Source: Archivesica marissinica
Taxonomy: Eukaryota > Mollusca > Bivalvia > Venerida > Vesicomyidae
NCBI GenBank assembly: GCA_014843695.1
Contig: CM026398.1
Location: forward strand, 44,571,372 to 44,635,371
Reading direction: 5' to 3'
Length of the DNA stretch: 64,000 nucleotides
Within the stretch, counting starts at the first letter, position 1. The number at the start of each line of letters is the position of its first letter. Positions 45,766 through 57,600 of the stretch are shown piece by piece. A program made the position numbers and the translations under genes. The notes beneath the pieces were generated by a model. It was not told where the DNA came from. It did not search any database and saw nothing but the letters and a program-made list of their open reading frames with translations.

Positions 45766-47074
45766 TATGTAATTGTGAGCTACTTGATCATCAGCTGACT
45801 CACTTGTTATTTTATAAAGGTCCGCCAACCCAACAAGGTATGTGCGTACCAGTACAGCTTTACAGCTTTATTTGTAAGCTAAATTGATTACCACATTGTA
45901 CAATTTGCTGACACATTACGGCTAATGTTTTTAGTGTTTCTCTCTCGTAAAGTGGTATAGATAATGCCAAACAAGAAATGTATTTTTCACATATAAATAT
46001 CATTACTTACTACTAGACATTCCTTTTAAACAATTTAAACAATTATTTCCTAACGAAACAATCAACGTATGTTGTGTTTATTGGAGTATACGTTACATTT
46101 ATTCTGCTTAAAGTGTGTGGGTGCAGAAGATTTCTACATACATCATTTCTTTACACTAATCAATAATAACTTTCATTGATTTCATCAGTAGTTCTATATG
46201 CTTGTGGCAATGGTCAAGTAGATTACAGCTGGTAGAAGCAGTTGAAAAAGCTCTGGTACATTTAATCACAGGGATTCGGCACGTTTGGGGGTACTAGTAT
46301 ATATATTTAAGTACAGGGATTCTACTCTGTGGGATGTCAGATTTCGCATTGATCAGTAAAATGGCCCTATCTGAAACAATTTTGTACAAATCTGTCCAAA
46401 TATAACGCCTATCCCGAGTCTTTATATTGTTCTTCAAATAAAACACAACTTTAAGCTGCATGCATGTATACTTTGCAAACAATTGCCACAGACATTGGCC
46501 ATAGCAGGTCACATTTCCATACTAGGACACGGGTTCTGTCAGCAACAAAAAAAAATCTTCGACGGGAGAGTTTTAACTGTGAATAACATTATCAATAAAA
46601 TGTGTTTCCACTAACGTGTAGGTTTATTCGGCAAAAATGTACGTCAAAAAGAGATTTCGTAGAATTTTCAATTTGTTTTGAAAATTTCTAAAGCGGCGCA
46701 ATTCGCGTTGAAACGAGCGTTGAAACGAGCGTTCTGATTGGATTATTAGAATGTAACAAGATGGTTTTTTTATATGCAGAATAATCATAATGCCACAATG
46801 CCCGGGCTTGCACATTATATTCAGGAAGTGTTTTTTTGCTGGATATACAGTAGTAGATAAAAACTGAACTTTCTTATGTGTTTGTAGTGTATAAACTTCC
46901 CTTAAAAGGTGCCAGAGTGCACCATTTGATGTCTAGGTTTCAAAGAATTAGTGGGGAGGATGCCCCCAGACCCCGGGTTCAAACCTTTGGTGCTCAAATT
47001 CGCACCTACAGTGCTTAATAGTTCAAATGGGCTTGCACATCATTTTCAGCTGGCTACGCCGCTGTTTACTCCTT
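45766..47074. other. Intergenic stretch with one dispersed-repeat end
   Basis: No exon that I can support. 46935-47065 carries AGGATGCCCCCAGACCCCGG and ends near GGCTACGCCGCTG, a style seen at the ends of common dispersed elements in molluscan genomes (from memory); a related piece with GGGGCGTAGCTAGGC lies at 55182. Confidence 0.45.
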
Positions 47075-47795
47075 CTGTACTTGTTTGTTCACTGAATTGT
47101 TCATTTATCTAGTTGCTTGTATGTTTGTTTGTTAACTCAATTGTTCATTTATCTAGTTGCTTGTATGTTTGTTTGTTAACTCAATTGTTCATTTATCTAG
47201 TTGCTTGTATGTTTGTTTGTTCACTGAATTGTTCATTTGTCTAGTTGCTTGTATGTTTGTTTCTTCACTCAATGTTTGTTTGTTAACTCAATTGTTCATT
47301 TATCTAGTTGCTTGTATGTTTGTTTGTTCACTTAATTGTTCATTTATCTAGTTGCGTGTATGTTTGTTTGTTCACTCAATTGTTCATTTATCTAGTTGCT
47401 TGTATGTTTGTTTGTTCACTCAATTGTTCATTTATCTAGTTGCGTGTATGTTTGTTTGTTCATTCAATTGTTCATTTATCTAGTTGCTTGTATGTTTGTT
47501 TGTTCACTGAATTGTTCATTTGTCTAGTTGCTTGTATGTTTGTTTCTTCACTCAATGTTTGTTTGTTAACTCAATTGTTCATTTATCTAGTTGCTTGTAT
47601 GTTTGTTTGTTCACTTAATTGTTCATTTATCTAGTTGCTTGTATGTTTGTTTGTTCACTCAATTGTTCATTTATCTAGTTGCGTGTATGTTTGTTTGTTC
47701 ATTCAATTGTTCATTTATCTAGTTGCTTGTATGTTTGTTTGTTCATTCAATTGTTCATTTATCTAGTTGCTTGTATGTTTGTTTGTTCGCTCGCC
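47075..47795. repeat. 44-bp minisatellite with a 283-bp higher-order repeat
   Basis: About 16 units (TTCATTTATCTAGTTGCTTG + TATGTTTGTTTGTTCACTCAA). A six-unit block including a shortened unit with TTTCTTCACTCAATG recurs at 47157 and 47440, and begins again at 47723, a spacing of exactly 283 bp. Confidence 0.9.
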
Positions 47796-47858
47796 CATAT
47801 GGTTTGCCGGAGGCGAGGGTAAATAAGCTCAATCATCATCATCATGTTTGTTCGGTTA

Positions 47859-48563
47859 CAGACGGATCTGTAACCCAGTGGTTAACACGCTGTACTGGTA
47901 ATCCAGGGATCGCAGGTTCGATCCCCCATCTGACTCAAATAAAATTAACAGTCTTTCAGATGGGACTTTAAACCGAGGTCTTGTGTCGGTGCTGTACACT
48001 GTGCACGTAAAAGAACCAGAGGAGACTCTAGAATGGGTCTCTGTCTGTATCATTGCATTATCCTCCAAAAATCTAAAATGACTAATCTCTTGAGGTGTCG
48101 CTCATATGGGCAACCAGTAGCGACAATAAATATGCGTAAAACACACAAATTGAATAGATACATAGGTTTTGTCACACCCATTTTGTGAATGAATATTGTG
48201 CAGTATTAAAAGTAAAACCATGTTTATATGAAGACTCTTGTGTAAATATCAACTGACACATGTACTAAAATGTAAAATATACAAATTAGATGGTTCATCA
48301 TCATTTTGTGTCTGCAATAACTCCCAGTTCCTTGTTGTCAAGGTCACATTGAGGATATCAGTTCAGAAAGGTCTTATATATTGTTTCTTAACCCTTACTG
48401 TGCTGGAGACGAGTATATTTGTTCACGTAAAAGAACCAGAGGAGACTCTGGAATGGGTCTCTGTCTGTATCATTGCACTATCCTCCAAATATCTAAAATG
48501 GCTAATCTCTTCAGGAGGCGTCGCTCATATGGGCAACCGGTAGCGACGATAAATAAACGTAGA
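47859..48563 (+). mobile_element. SINE family C: one full and one partial copy
   Basis: 47859-48142 is the best-kept full copy. Its head folds as a tRNA: GACGGATCTGTAACCCAGTGG, CTGGTAA anticodon-loop-like segment (GGT, threonine type) and B box GGTTCGATCCC. The body ends GGCAACCAGTAGCGACAATA. 48423-48563 is a second copy lacking the head, inserted in a family 4 MITE end (TACTGTGCTGGAGACGAG). Confidence 0.85.
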
Positions 48564-48894
48564 ACACACAAGTTTGTTTGGTTGATTGATCATTCATTGA
48601 TCTGATATTCTGAGCGATCCCATGTGAATATATCATACAATACAATCAAACAGGCACACACATTCAATTAAATCAATTTTCATCCAATTTATCATTTTAC
48701 CAATTTTACGGTTTATATTATTTAAATATACTTTAAATATTTATTTTTCACCAACAATTAATATGGCTGTGGCAACAAGATTGTCGTTTCAAGGTTGACT
48801 GGTAGTTTTAAATAAATATCATCCTTGCTTTACAATTTTTGTTAAATGTCGGTTTTGCATGATTTCTGATGCCATCACAGTGTATTAAAACAAA
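48564..48894. other. Unique stretch, nothing seen
   Basis: AT-rich sequence with no exon, element or RNA gene that I can support. Confidence 0.5.
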
Positions 48895-49775
48895 ACAAAC
48901 CCAACACCTACATAAATGTATAAAAACAAACCCAACACCTACATAAATGTATAAAACAAACCCAACACCTACATAAATGTATAAAACAAACCCAACACCT
49001 ACATAAATGTATAAAACAATCCCAACACCTACATAAATGTATAAAACAAACCCAACACCTACATAAATGTATAAAAACAAACCCAACACCTACATAAATG
49101 TATAAAAACAAACCCAACACCTACATAAATGTATAAAACAAACCCAACACCTACATAAATGTATAAAACAAACCCAACACCTACATAAATGTATAAAAAC
49201 AATCCCAACACCTACATAAATGTATAAAACAAACCCAACACCTACATAAATGTATAAAAACAAACCCAACACCTACATAAATGTATAAAAACAAACCCAA
49301 CACCTACATAAATGTATAAAAACAAACCCAACACCTACATAAATGTATAAAAACAAACCCAACACCTACATAAATGTATAAAAACAAACCCAACACCTAC
49401 ATAAATGTATAAAACAAACCCAACACCTACATAAATGTATAAAAACAATCCCAACACCTACATAAATGTATAAAACAATCCCAACACCTACATAAATGTA
49501 TAAAACAATCCCAACACCTACATAAATGTATAAAACAATCCCAACACCTACATAAATGTATAAAACAAACCCAACACCTACATAAATGTATAAAACAATC
49601 CCAACACCTACATAAATGTATAAAACAAACCCAACACCTACATAAATGTATAAAACAAACCCAACACCTACATAAATGTATAAAACAAACCCAACACCTA
49701 CATAAATGTATAAAAACAATCCCAACACCTACATAAATGTATAAAACAATCCCAACACCTATGTAAATGTATAAA
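48895..49775. repeat. 30/31-bp minisatellite
   Basis: About 29 copies of CCCAACACCTACATAAATGT + ATAAAACAAA, with AAAAACAAA (31 bp) and CAATCCC variants. Short minus frames through it are by-products. Confidence 0.95.
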
Positions 49776-49889
49776 AACAAGCATTCATCTGAACACACCA
49801 TATCAATGAATAAAAATCACATTTTTCTAAACAATGGATGACATTTCAAAATTTCTTAAGTATCTTGATAAAATATTACAAGTTAATCA

Positions 49890-52585
49890 TGATTAACTCA
49901 GCCAGGCAATTTAACCCATTGAAGTTTGTATTCCATGATTTTATTTTAAAAACGTTATTTATTTTACAACGATTGCGATGCAAGTTTTAACAACTTATAT
50001 TAATCACTCTTGTTGGCGCCCTATGAAAGCGTAAATGTGGTCATTCGTGTGGGAGGAAACAGGAGTACCCGGAGAAAACCCACCTGTCCGATCTGGCAAC
50101 CATGTACCATCTAAAATACTTCCCGGTCCAAAGATTGAACCCGGGTTGCATTGGTGAGAAAGTGAGCGCACTAACCACTGCGCTAATCGGACAGCCAAAT
50201 TATAGGATTAACTCAGCCAGCCGCTATATATTGAAGTTTGTATTACATGATTAACCCAGCCAGCCGATACATTGAAGTTTGTATTACATGATTAACCCAG
50301 CCAGCCGATACATTGAAGGTTGTATTACATGATTAACCCAGCCAGCCGATACATTGAAGGTTGTATTACATGATTAACCCAGCCAGCCGATACATTGAAG
50401 TTTGTATTACATGATTAACCCAGCCAGCCGATACATTGAAGGTTGTATTACATGATTAACCCAGCCAGCCGATACATTGAAGTTTGTATTACATGATTAA
50501 CCCAGCCAGCCGATACAGTGAAGTTTGTATTACATGATTAACCCAGCCAGCCGATACATTGAAGTTTGTATTACATGATTAACCCAGCCAGCCGATACAT
50601 TGAAGTTTGTATTACATGATTAACCCAGCCAGCTGATACATTGAAGTTTGTATTACATGATTGACCCAGCCAGCCGATACATTGAAGTTTGTATTACATG
50701 ATTAACTCAGCCAGCCGATACATTGAAGTTTGTATTACATGATTAACCCAGCCAGCCGATACATTGAAGTTTGTATTACATGATTAACCCAGCCAGCCGA
50801 TACATTGAAGTTTGTATTACATGATTAACCCATCCAGCCGATACATTGAAGTTTGTATTACATGATTAACCCAGCCAGCTGATACATTGAAGGTTGTATT
50901 ACATGATTAACCCAGCCAGCTGATACATTGAAGTTTGTATTACATGATTAACCCAGCCAGCCAATACATTGACATTTGTATTACATGATTAACCTAGCCA
51001 GCTGATACATTGAAGGTTGTATTACATGATTAACCCAGCCAGCCAATACATTGACATTTGTATTACATGATTTCCCCAGCCAGCCAATACATTGACATTT
51101 GTATTACATGATTAACCCAGCCAGCCAATACATTGACATTTGTATTACATGATTAACCCAGCCAGCCAATACATTGACATTTGTATTACATGATTAACCC
51201 TGCCAGCCAATACATTGACATTTGTATTACATGATTAACCCAGCCAGCCAATACATTGACATTTGTATTACATGATTAACCCAGCCAGCCAATACATTGA
51301 CATTTGTATTACATGATTAACCCAGCCAGCCAATACATTGACATTTGTATTACATGATTAACCCAGCCAGCCAATACATTAACATTTGTATTACATGATT
51401 AACCCAGCCAGCCAATACATTGAAGTTTGTATTACATGATTAACCCAGCCAGCCAATACATTGACATTTGTATTACATGATTAACCCAGCCAGCCGATAC
51501 ATTGAAGGTTGTATTAAATGATTAACTCAGCCAGCTGATACATTGAAGTTTGTATTACATGATTAACCCAGCCAGCCGATACATTGAAGTTTGTATTACA
51601 TGATTAACCCAGCCAGCCAATACATTGAAGTTTGTATTACATGATTAACCCAGCCAGCCGATACATTGAAGGTTGTATTACATGATTAATCCAGCCAGCC
51701 GATACATTGAAGGTTGTATTTAATGATTAACCCAGCCAGCCGATACATTGAAGTTTGTATTACATGATTGACCCAGCCAGCCGATACATTGAAGTTTGTA
51801 TTACATGATTAACCCAGCCAGCCAATACATTGAAGGTTGTATTACATGATTAACTCAGCCAGCTGATACATTGAAGGTTGTATTACATGATTAACCCAGC
51901 CAGCCGATACATTGAAGGTTGTATTTAATGATTAACTCAGCCAGCCGATACATTGTAGGTTGTATTACATGATTAACCCAGCCAGCCGATACATTGAAGG
52001 TTGTATTTAATGATTAACTCAGCCAGCCGATACATTGAAGGTTGGATTACATGATTAACCCAGCCAGCCGATACATTGAAGTTTGTATTACATGATTAAT
52101 CCAGCCAGCCGATACATTGAAGTTTGTATTACATGATTAATCCAGCCAGCCGATACATTGAAGGTTGTATTACATGATTAATCCAGCCAGCCGATACATT
52201 GAAGTTTGTATTACATGATTAATCCAGCCAGCCGATACATTGAAGTTTGTATTACATGATTAATCCAGCCAGCCGATACATTGAAGGTTGTATTACATGA
52301 TTAATCCAGCCAGCCGATACATTGAAGTTTGTATTACATGATTAATCCAGCCAGCCGATACATTGAAGTTTGTATTACATGATTAATCCAGCCAGCCGAT
52401 ACATTGAAGGTTGTATTACATGATTAATCCAGCCAGCCGATACATTGAAGTTTGTATTACATGATTAATCCAGCCAGCCGATACATTGAAGTTTGTATTA
52501 CATGATTAATCCAGCCAGCCGATACATTGAAGGTTGTATTACATGATTAATCCAGCCAGCCGATACATTGAAGGTTGTATTCTCC
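49890..52585. repeat. 41-bp minisatellite, split near its left end by a SINE-A
   Basis: About 58 copies of GATTAACCCAGCCAGCCGAT + ACATTGAAGTTTGTATTACAT. Sub-families form blocks: CCAATACATTGACATT at 50950-51480 and GATTAATCCAGCC at 52080-52570. A diverged unit at 49890-49945 lies left of the SINE at 49948-50196, so the SINE landed within the array or at its edge. Confidence 0.95.
49948..50196 (-). mobile_element. SINE family A, full, minus orientation
   Basis: The tail at 49955 is TTATTTATTTTACAACGATTG and the head at 50196 ends ACTGCGCTAATCGGACAGCC. B-box-like GATTGAACCCGGGTTGC is on the minus strand. The copy is flanked on both sides by 41-bp array units. Confidence 0.9.
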
Positions 52586-52657
52586 AGAGTATGAAATGTA
52601 TGCTATCCGTGTTTAACAGTTATCAGATTTTGCAATAATTGCATTTTTTTATTGTAG

Positions 52658-52753
52658 TTGAAGGCCATGACTGAATTTGTGAGCCAAGGACCCAACGCAA
52701 GGTATTATGATCTGGTTTTGTACGACATCAGTCAATCAAGAAATGCATTGTAA
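52658..52753 (+). CDS. Candidate terminal exon of an unidentified plus-strand gene
   Basis: A good acceptor (TTTTTTTATTGTAG ending at 52657) is followed by 31 codons, LKAMTEFVSQGPNARYYDL and VLYDISQSRNAL, and TAA; AATAAA follows about 50 bp later. The composition looks protein-like, but I do not recognise a family, the phase is unknown, and no partner exon is found upstream within the window. It could instead be an internal exon ending at GCAAG|GTATTA (52701), or chance. Confidence 0.3.
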   Translation: MKAMTEFVSQGPNARYYDLVLYDISQSRNAL

Positions 52754-52803
52754 TCACCGTAGCTGACCGATTATCGAAAGAAATTGAGCGGTTGGCAAAC
52801 ATA

Positions 52804-52809
52804 AATAAA
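52804..52809 (+). promoter_or_regulatory. Possible polyadenylation signal AATAAA
   Basis: It lies about 50 bp after the TAA of the candidate terminal exon. AATAAA is common in this AT-rich sequence and in SINE tails, so its value is limited. Confidence 0.25.
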
Positions 52810-52835
52810 CATAACCAAGTTTGCAAGTTTCACAA

Positions 52836-53708
52836 TAAATTCCACATTGCCTCTTCTCTCTTCCTCGTGGCGATGGATTCAATCAGGAATGACATCTCGA
52901 GAACGATTAAACTTATGCTGTATAAACTTGTTTCGCAATCGAACTAAAATAAATTTGTATACCCGTAGTATAGACAAACCAAGCTGCATTTCATGAAAGC
53001 CCATTTCCTCTCAATTAATATTCGGCTAATTTTGTCAATAAACACATAACTACCAGATAGGTAAAATTGATGGGCACAGGTTGACACACAATGTGTGAAT
53101 CATTGATCATCCATGATTAGCTACGACATTCATTAGTATCAATGGTTTATCACTAGCTACAAGGCCAGATTTCTACAGCATTTCCTTGTCAGCATATCAC
53201 AAGTTAACACGTTGGTTTCATTCATTCGTAACCTTTAGCACGGATATTTGTTTTCCTTAAAAATTTTAACTTTTTTTTTAAAAGAATCAGACGATTATGT
53301 CAGCTAATCTATGTAAAAATATTCGACAATAAATAAAGTTTGAATTGAGTTGATTTGAATGAAATGTCAAGCTCTACTTTCTAGGAAACAATACTAATAC
53401 CAATATTACACATTTGTTATCAGCTCATTTCGCCTACAGCATGCTAACGGTTAATCTGACATTTGGTATTTGGAAGTCGTGATAGCGCAGTGGATGCGCG
53501 TTTGCTTCAGGTGCGAAATGTCCGGAGCTTAAATCCCGCTGGAGCCGTTACGATTGTGCCCTTAGGCAAGGCATTTAAAGTCCACATTGCCTCTTCTCTC
53601 TCCCTCGTGGCGATGGATTCAATCAGGAATGAGGTCTCGAGAATGATTAATATAAGAAGTTGTATGAACTTGTTTCGCAATCGAGCTAAAATAAATTTGC
53701 ATAAACTA
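52836..53708 (+). mobile_element. Two SINE-B copies around a TTAACC-ended MITE
   Basis: 52836-52965 is the tail part of SINE-B. 53228-53454 is a MITE with ends GTAACCTTTAGCACGG and CATGCTAACGGTTAA (relative at 36266-36447). 53471-53708 is the only full SINE-B here, with tRNA-like head GATAGCGCAGTGGATGCGCG, a degenerate B box, body GCCCTTAGGCAAGGCATTTA and tail GAGCTAAAATAAATTTG. Confidence 0.8.
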
Positions 53709-54095
53709 ATCTGACATTTATTAAGTCAAAGTTTAAAAATATTGTGAACCTAAAACTTCACCTTGGTGGTACACATCAATCGTTTGGACTGTAAGTCTTG
53801 CCAAATATAATGAGAGACACCAGTCAGTTACTGCCCCTGAATACTCCCTAAAAGTATGTAGGTTCTCTTAAGTGGTTTCCTGTTTTTATCATTGTTTCCT
53901 TTGCACAACATGCTATCAATTTTCATCCACTTTCTCAACTTATAATTATTATGTTACTATATCTCGACAGATATCCTACAGTATATCCAATGGGTACTTA
54001 TCTGTAATATTTTGTTATCAATTAACTAATTTGGATAGGAAACAACAGTAAAAACAAAGGATTCCAAATGAAAGGAGTGTGTGTGTTTTACTATT
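53709..54095. other. Unique stretch, nothing seen
   Basis: AT-rich, with no exon or element that I can support. Confidence 0.5.
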
Positions 54096-54362
54096 ATTCA
54101 TCGTCGCTACCGGTTGCCCATATGAGCGACGCCTCCTGAAGAGATTAGTCATTTTAGATTTTGGAGGATAGTGCAATGATACAGACAGAGACCCATTCCA
54201 GAGTCTCCTCTGGTTCTTTTATGTGCACGATGTAAAGCACCGACACGAGACCTCGGTTTAAAGTCCCAACTGAAAGACTGTTAATTTTATTAGGGGATCT
54301 AACCTGCGATCCCTGGATTACCAGTCCAACGTGTTAACCACTGGACAACAGATCCGTCTGTA
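54096..54362 (-). mobile_element. SINE family C, full, minus orientation
   Basis: The body starts CGTCGCTACCGGTTGCCCAT; the tRNA-like head is at the high-coordinate end (ACAGATCCGTCTG). It faces the copy at 54530-54765 head to head. Confidence 0.9.
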
Positions 54363-54529
54363 ACTGTAAGGACCGCTATACATATTGGGATAAATTGGAC
54401 TTTATCTGCCAATGGAGGTATTAGAAGTCGGCGAGGTCCCTCATTGAATAACACTCCACAAATTGACCAGAATTCAAAATCTTTACTCATGCAGTGACTC
54501 AATGTGTCTCGCATTATTAATTCACACTG

Positions 54530-54765
54530 CACAGGTTCGATCCCCCGTCTGACCCTAATAAAATTAACAGTCTTTCAGATGGGACGTTAAACCGTGGTCT
54601 CGTGTCGGTGCTTTACACTGTGCACGTAAAAGAACCAGAGGAGATTCTGGAATTGGTCTCTGTCTGTATCATTGCACTATCCTCCAAGATCTAAAATGAC
54701 TAATCTCTTCAGGAGGTGTCGCTCATATGGGCAACCGGTAGCGACGATAAATAAACGTAAAACAC
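54530..54765 (+). mobile_element. SINE family C, nearly full, plus orientation
   Basis: It begins in the head at ACAGGTTCGATCCCCCGTC (B box) and runs to GCAACCGGTAGCGACGATAA. With the minus copy at 54096 it forms an inverted pair separated by about 170 bp. Confidence 0.9.
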
Positions 54766-55285
54766 ACACACACTCTGCACCAATATAACAAAGGAGGTAG
54801 TTACTAATGCAGCTACTGCTAACTCACTCTGCAACAATATAACAAAGAGGTAGTTACTAATGCTGCTACTGCTACAAGGTTTCCTTTATTGTATCTGAAT
54901 AATCAGTGAATGATGAATGCCGACATGAGATTGTGACAGCTGTCACCACCTGCATGCTGGATCAGTGTTGAAATGCACATTGAACCATCCAGATTATAAT
55001 CCAACACAATAAAACACATTGTTCTGTACAAATGCACGAAATAATCTTTGTGGTCACTGACCTTAATTTTTAAAATTACTCATATATTAAGAATGATCAA
55101 ATAAAATAAAGTTCACCCTTTATAGCCGCCCCAATGCATTTATGCGATGGCAACTTTAAAAGTAAGTTATATAGTCAACAGGGGCGTAGCTAGGCTTTCA
55201 TAATTTGTAGGCACAACTAATAAATTGAGCGCCAAAGGTATGATAGTGCTGGGACCTGCTCCCCAGGATTTTTTTTATCCGAGTA
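54766..55285. other. Intergenic stretch with a short duplication
   Basis: ACTCTGCACCAATATAAC / ACTCTGCAACAATATAAC occurs twice near 54770 and 54825. 55182-55285 contains GGGGCGTAGCTAGGC, a dispersed-repeat end. No exon is seen. Confidence 0.5.
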
Positions 55286-57490
55286 GCTTTGTAGCTTTAT
55301 GGTAGACAGGTATTCAGCTAAATCCTGTAGCTTTATGGTAGACAGGTATTCAGCTAAATCCTGTAGCTTTATGGTAGACATGTAATCAGCTAAATCCTGT
55401 AGCTTTATGGTAGACAGGTATTCAGCTAAATCCTGTAGCTTTATGGTAGACAGGTATTCAGTTAGATCACTGTAGCTTTACAGTAGACATGTATTCAGCT
55501 AAATCCTGTAGCTATACAGTAGACATGTATTCAGCTAAATCACTGTAGCTTTACAGTAGGCAGGTATTCAGTTAAATCATGTAGCTTTACAGTAGGCAGG
55601 TATTCAGTTAAATCATGTAGCTATACAGTAGGCAGGTATTCAGCTATATCACTGTAGCTTTACAGTAGGCAGGTATTCAGCTAAATCCTGTAGCTATACA
55701 GTAGGCAGGTATTCAGCTAAATCACTGTAGCTTTATGGTAGACATGTATTCAGCTAAATCCTGTAGCTTTACAGTAGACAAATATTCAGCTACATCACTG
55801 TAGCTTTACAGTATACAGGTATTCAGCTAAATCCTGTAGCTATACAGTAGACAGGTATTCAGCTAAATCACTGTAGCTTTACAGTAGACAGGTATTCAGT
55901 TAAATCCTGTAGCTATACAGTAGGCAGGTATTCAGCTAAATCCTGTAGCCTTACAGTAGACAGGTATTCAGCTAAATCCTGTAGCTATAAAGTAGGCAGG
56001 TATTCAGCTAAATCACTGTAGCTATACAGTAGGCAGGTATTCAGCTAAATCACTGTAGCTTTACAGTAGACAGGTATTCAGCTAATTCCTGTAGCTATAC
56101 AGTAGGCAGGTATTCAGCTAACTGTAGCTTTACAGTAGACAGGTATTCAGCTAAATCCATGTAGCTTTACAGTAGGCAGGTATTCAGCTAAATCACTGTA
56201 GCTTTACAGCAGACAGGTATTCAGTTAAATCATGTAGCTATACAGTAGGCAGGTATTCAGCTAAATCACTGTAGCTTTACAGTAGACAGGTATTCAGTTA
56301 AATCATGTAGCTATACAGTAGGCAGGTATTCAGTTAAATCCTGTAGCTATACAGTAGGCAGGTATTCAGCTAAATCACTGTAGCTTTACAGTAGACAGGT
56401 AGTCAGCTAAATCCTGTAGCTATACAGTAGGCAGGTATTCAGCTAACTGTAGCTTTACATTAGACAGGTATTCAGCTAAATACTGTAGCTATACAGTAGG
56501 CAGGTATTCAGCTAAATCCATGTAGCTTTACAGTAGGCAGGTATTCAGCTAAATCACTGTAGTTTACAGTAGACAGGTATTCAGTTAAATCATGTAGCTA
56601 TACAGTAGGCAGGTATTCAGCTAAATCACTGTAGCTATACAGTAGGCAGGTATTCAGCTAAATCACTGTAGCTTTACAGTAGACAGGTATTCAACTAAAT
56701 CCTGTAGCTATACAGTAGGCAGGTATTCAGCTAACTGTAGCTTTACAGTAGACAGGTATTCAGCTAAATCTTGCAGCTATACAGTAGGCAGGTATTCAGC
56801 TAAATCCATGTAGCTTTACAGTAGGCAGGTATTCAGCTAACTCACTGTAGCTTTACAGTAGACAGGTATTCAGTTAAATCATGTAGCCTTACAGTAGACA
56901 GGTATTCAGCTAAATCATGTAGCTATAAAGTAGGCAGGTATTCAGCTAAATCACTGTAGCTATACAGTAGGCAGGTATTCAGCTAAATCACTGTAGCTTT
57001 ACAGTAGACAGGTATTCAGCTAAATCCTGTAGCTATACAGTAGGCAGGTATTCAGCTAGCTGTAGCTTTACAGTAGACAGGTATTCAGCTAAATCCTGTA
57101 GCTATACAGTAGGCAGGTATTCAGCTAAATCACTGTAGTTTTACAGTAGGCAGGTATTCAGCTAAATCACTGTAGCTTTACAGTAAACAGGTATTCAGCT
57201 AAATCCTGTAGCTTTACAGTAGACAGGTATTCAGCTAAATCCTGTAGCTATACAGTAGGCAGGTATTCAGCTAAATCCTGTAGCTATACAGTAGACAGGT
57301 ATTCAGCTAAATCCTGTAGCAATACAGTAGGCAGGTATTCAGCTAAATCACTGTAGCTTTACAGTAGACAGGTATTCAGCTAAATTCATGTAGCTTTATG
57401 GTAGACATGTATTCAGCTAAATCCATGTTGCTTCACAGTAAGCCAGTATTCAGCTAAATCCCTGTTGCTTGACAGTAGGCCAGTATAAGT
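55286..57490. repeat. 36/37-bp minisatellite with mixed variants
   Basis: About 60 copies of CTGTAGCTTTACAGTAGACA + GGTATTCAGCTAAATC. Several variants are mixed (CTATACAGTAGGC; ATCACTG, ATCCTG and ATCATG; shortened AGCTAACTGTAGC). Recurring orders, such as those near 56090-56340 and 56420-56600, suggest a higher-order repeat of several hundred bases. Confidence 0.95.
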
Positions 57491-57600
57491 TTGTTTAGCA
57501 ATCATTGTAAACTAAATATAGTTTGTACTTTTATAATAACCTTGGTGCGTGACAATGCCAGTATTTTAGGTTTATATAATGACCTGTTGTAACAATGTGT

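Noticed and set aside
45820..45840. 18-bp micro-exon (TTTTATAAAG|GTCCGCC...AACAAG|GTATGT)
   Set aside because: Splice-like ends are present but there is no partner exon or recognisable peptide; too short to support.
47859..47935. Possible real tRNA-Thr gene
   Set aside because: It has A and B boxes and a GGT-like loop, but it is the head of a SINE with several diverged copies in the window and does not keep a clean acceptor stem.
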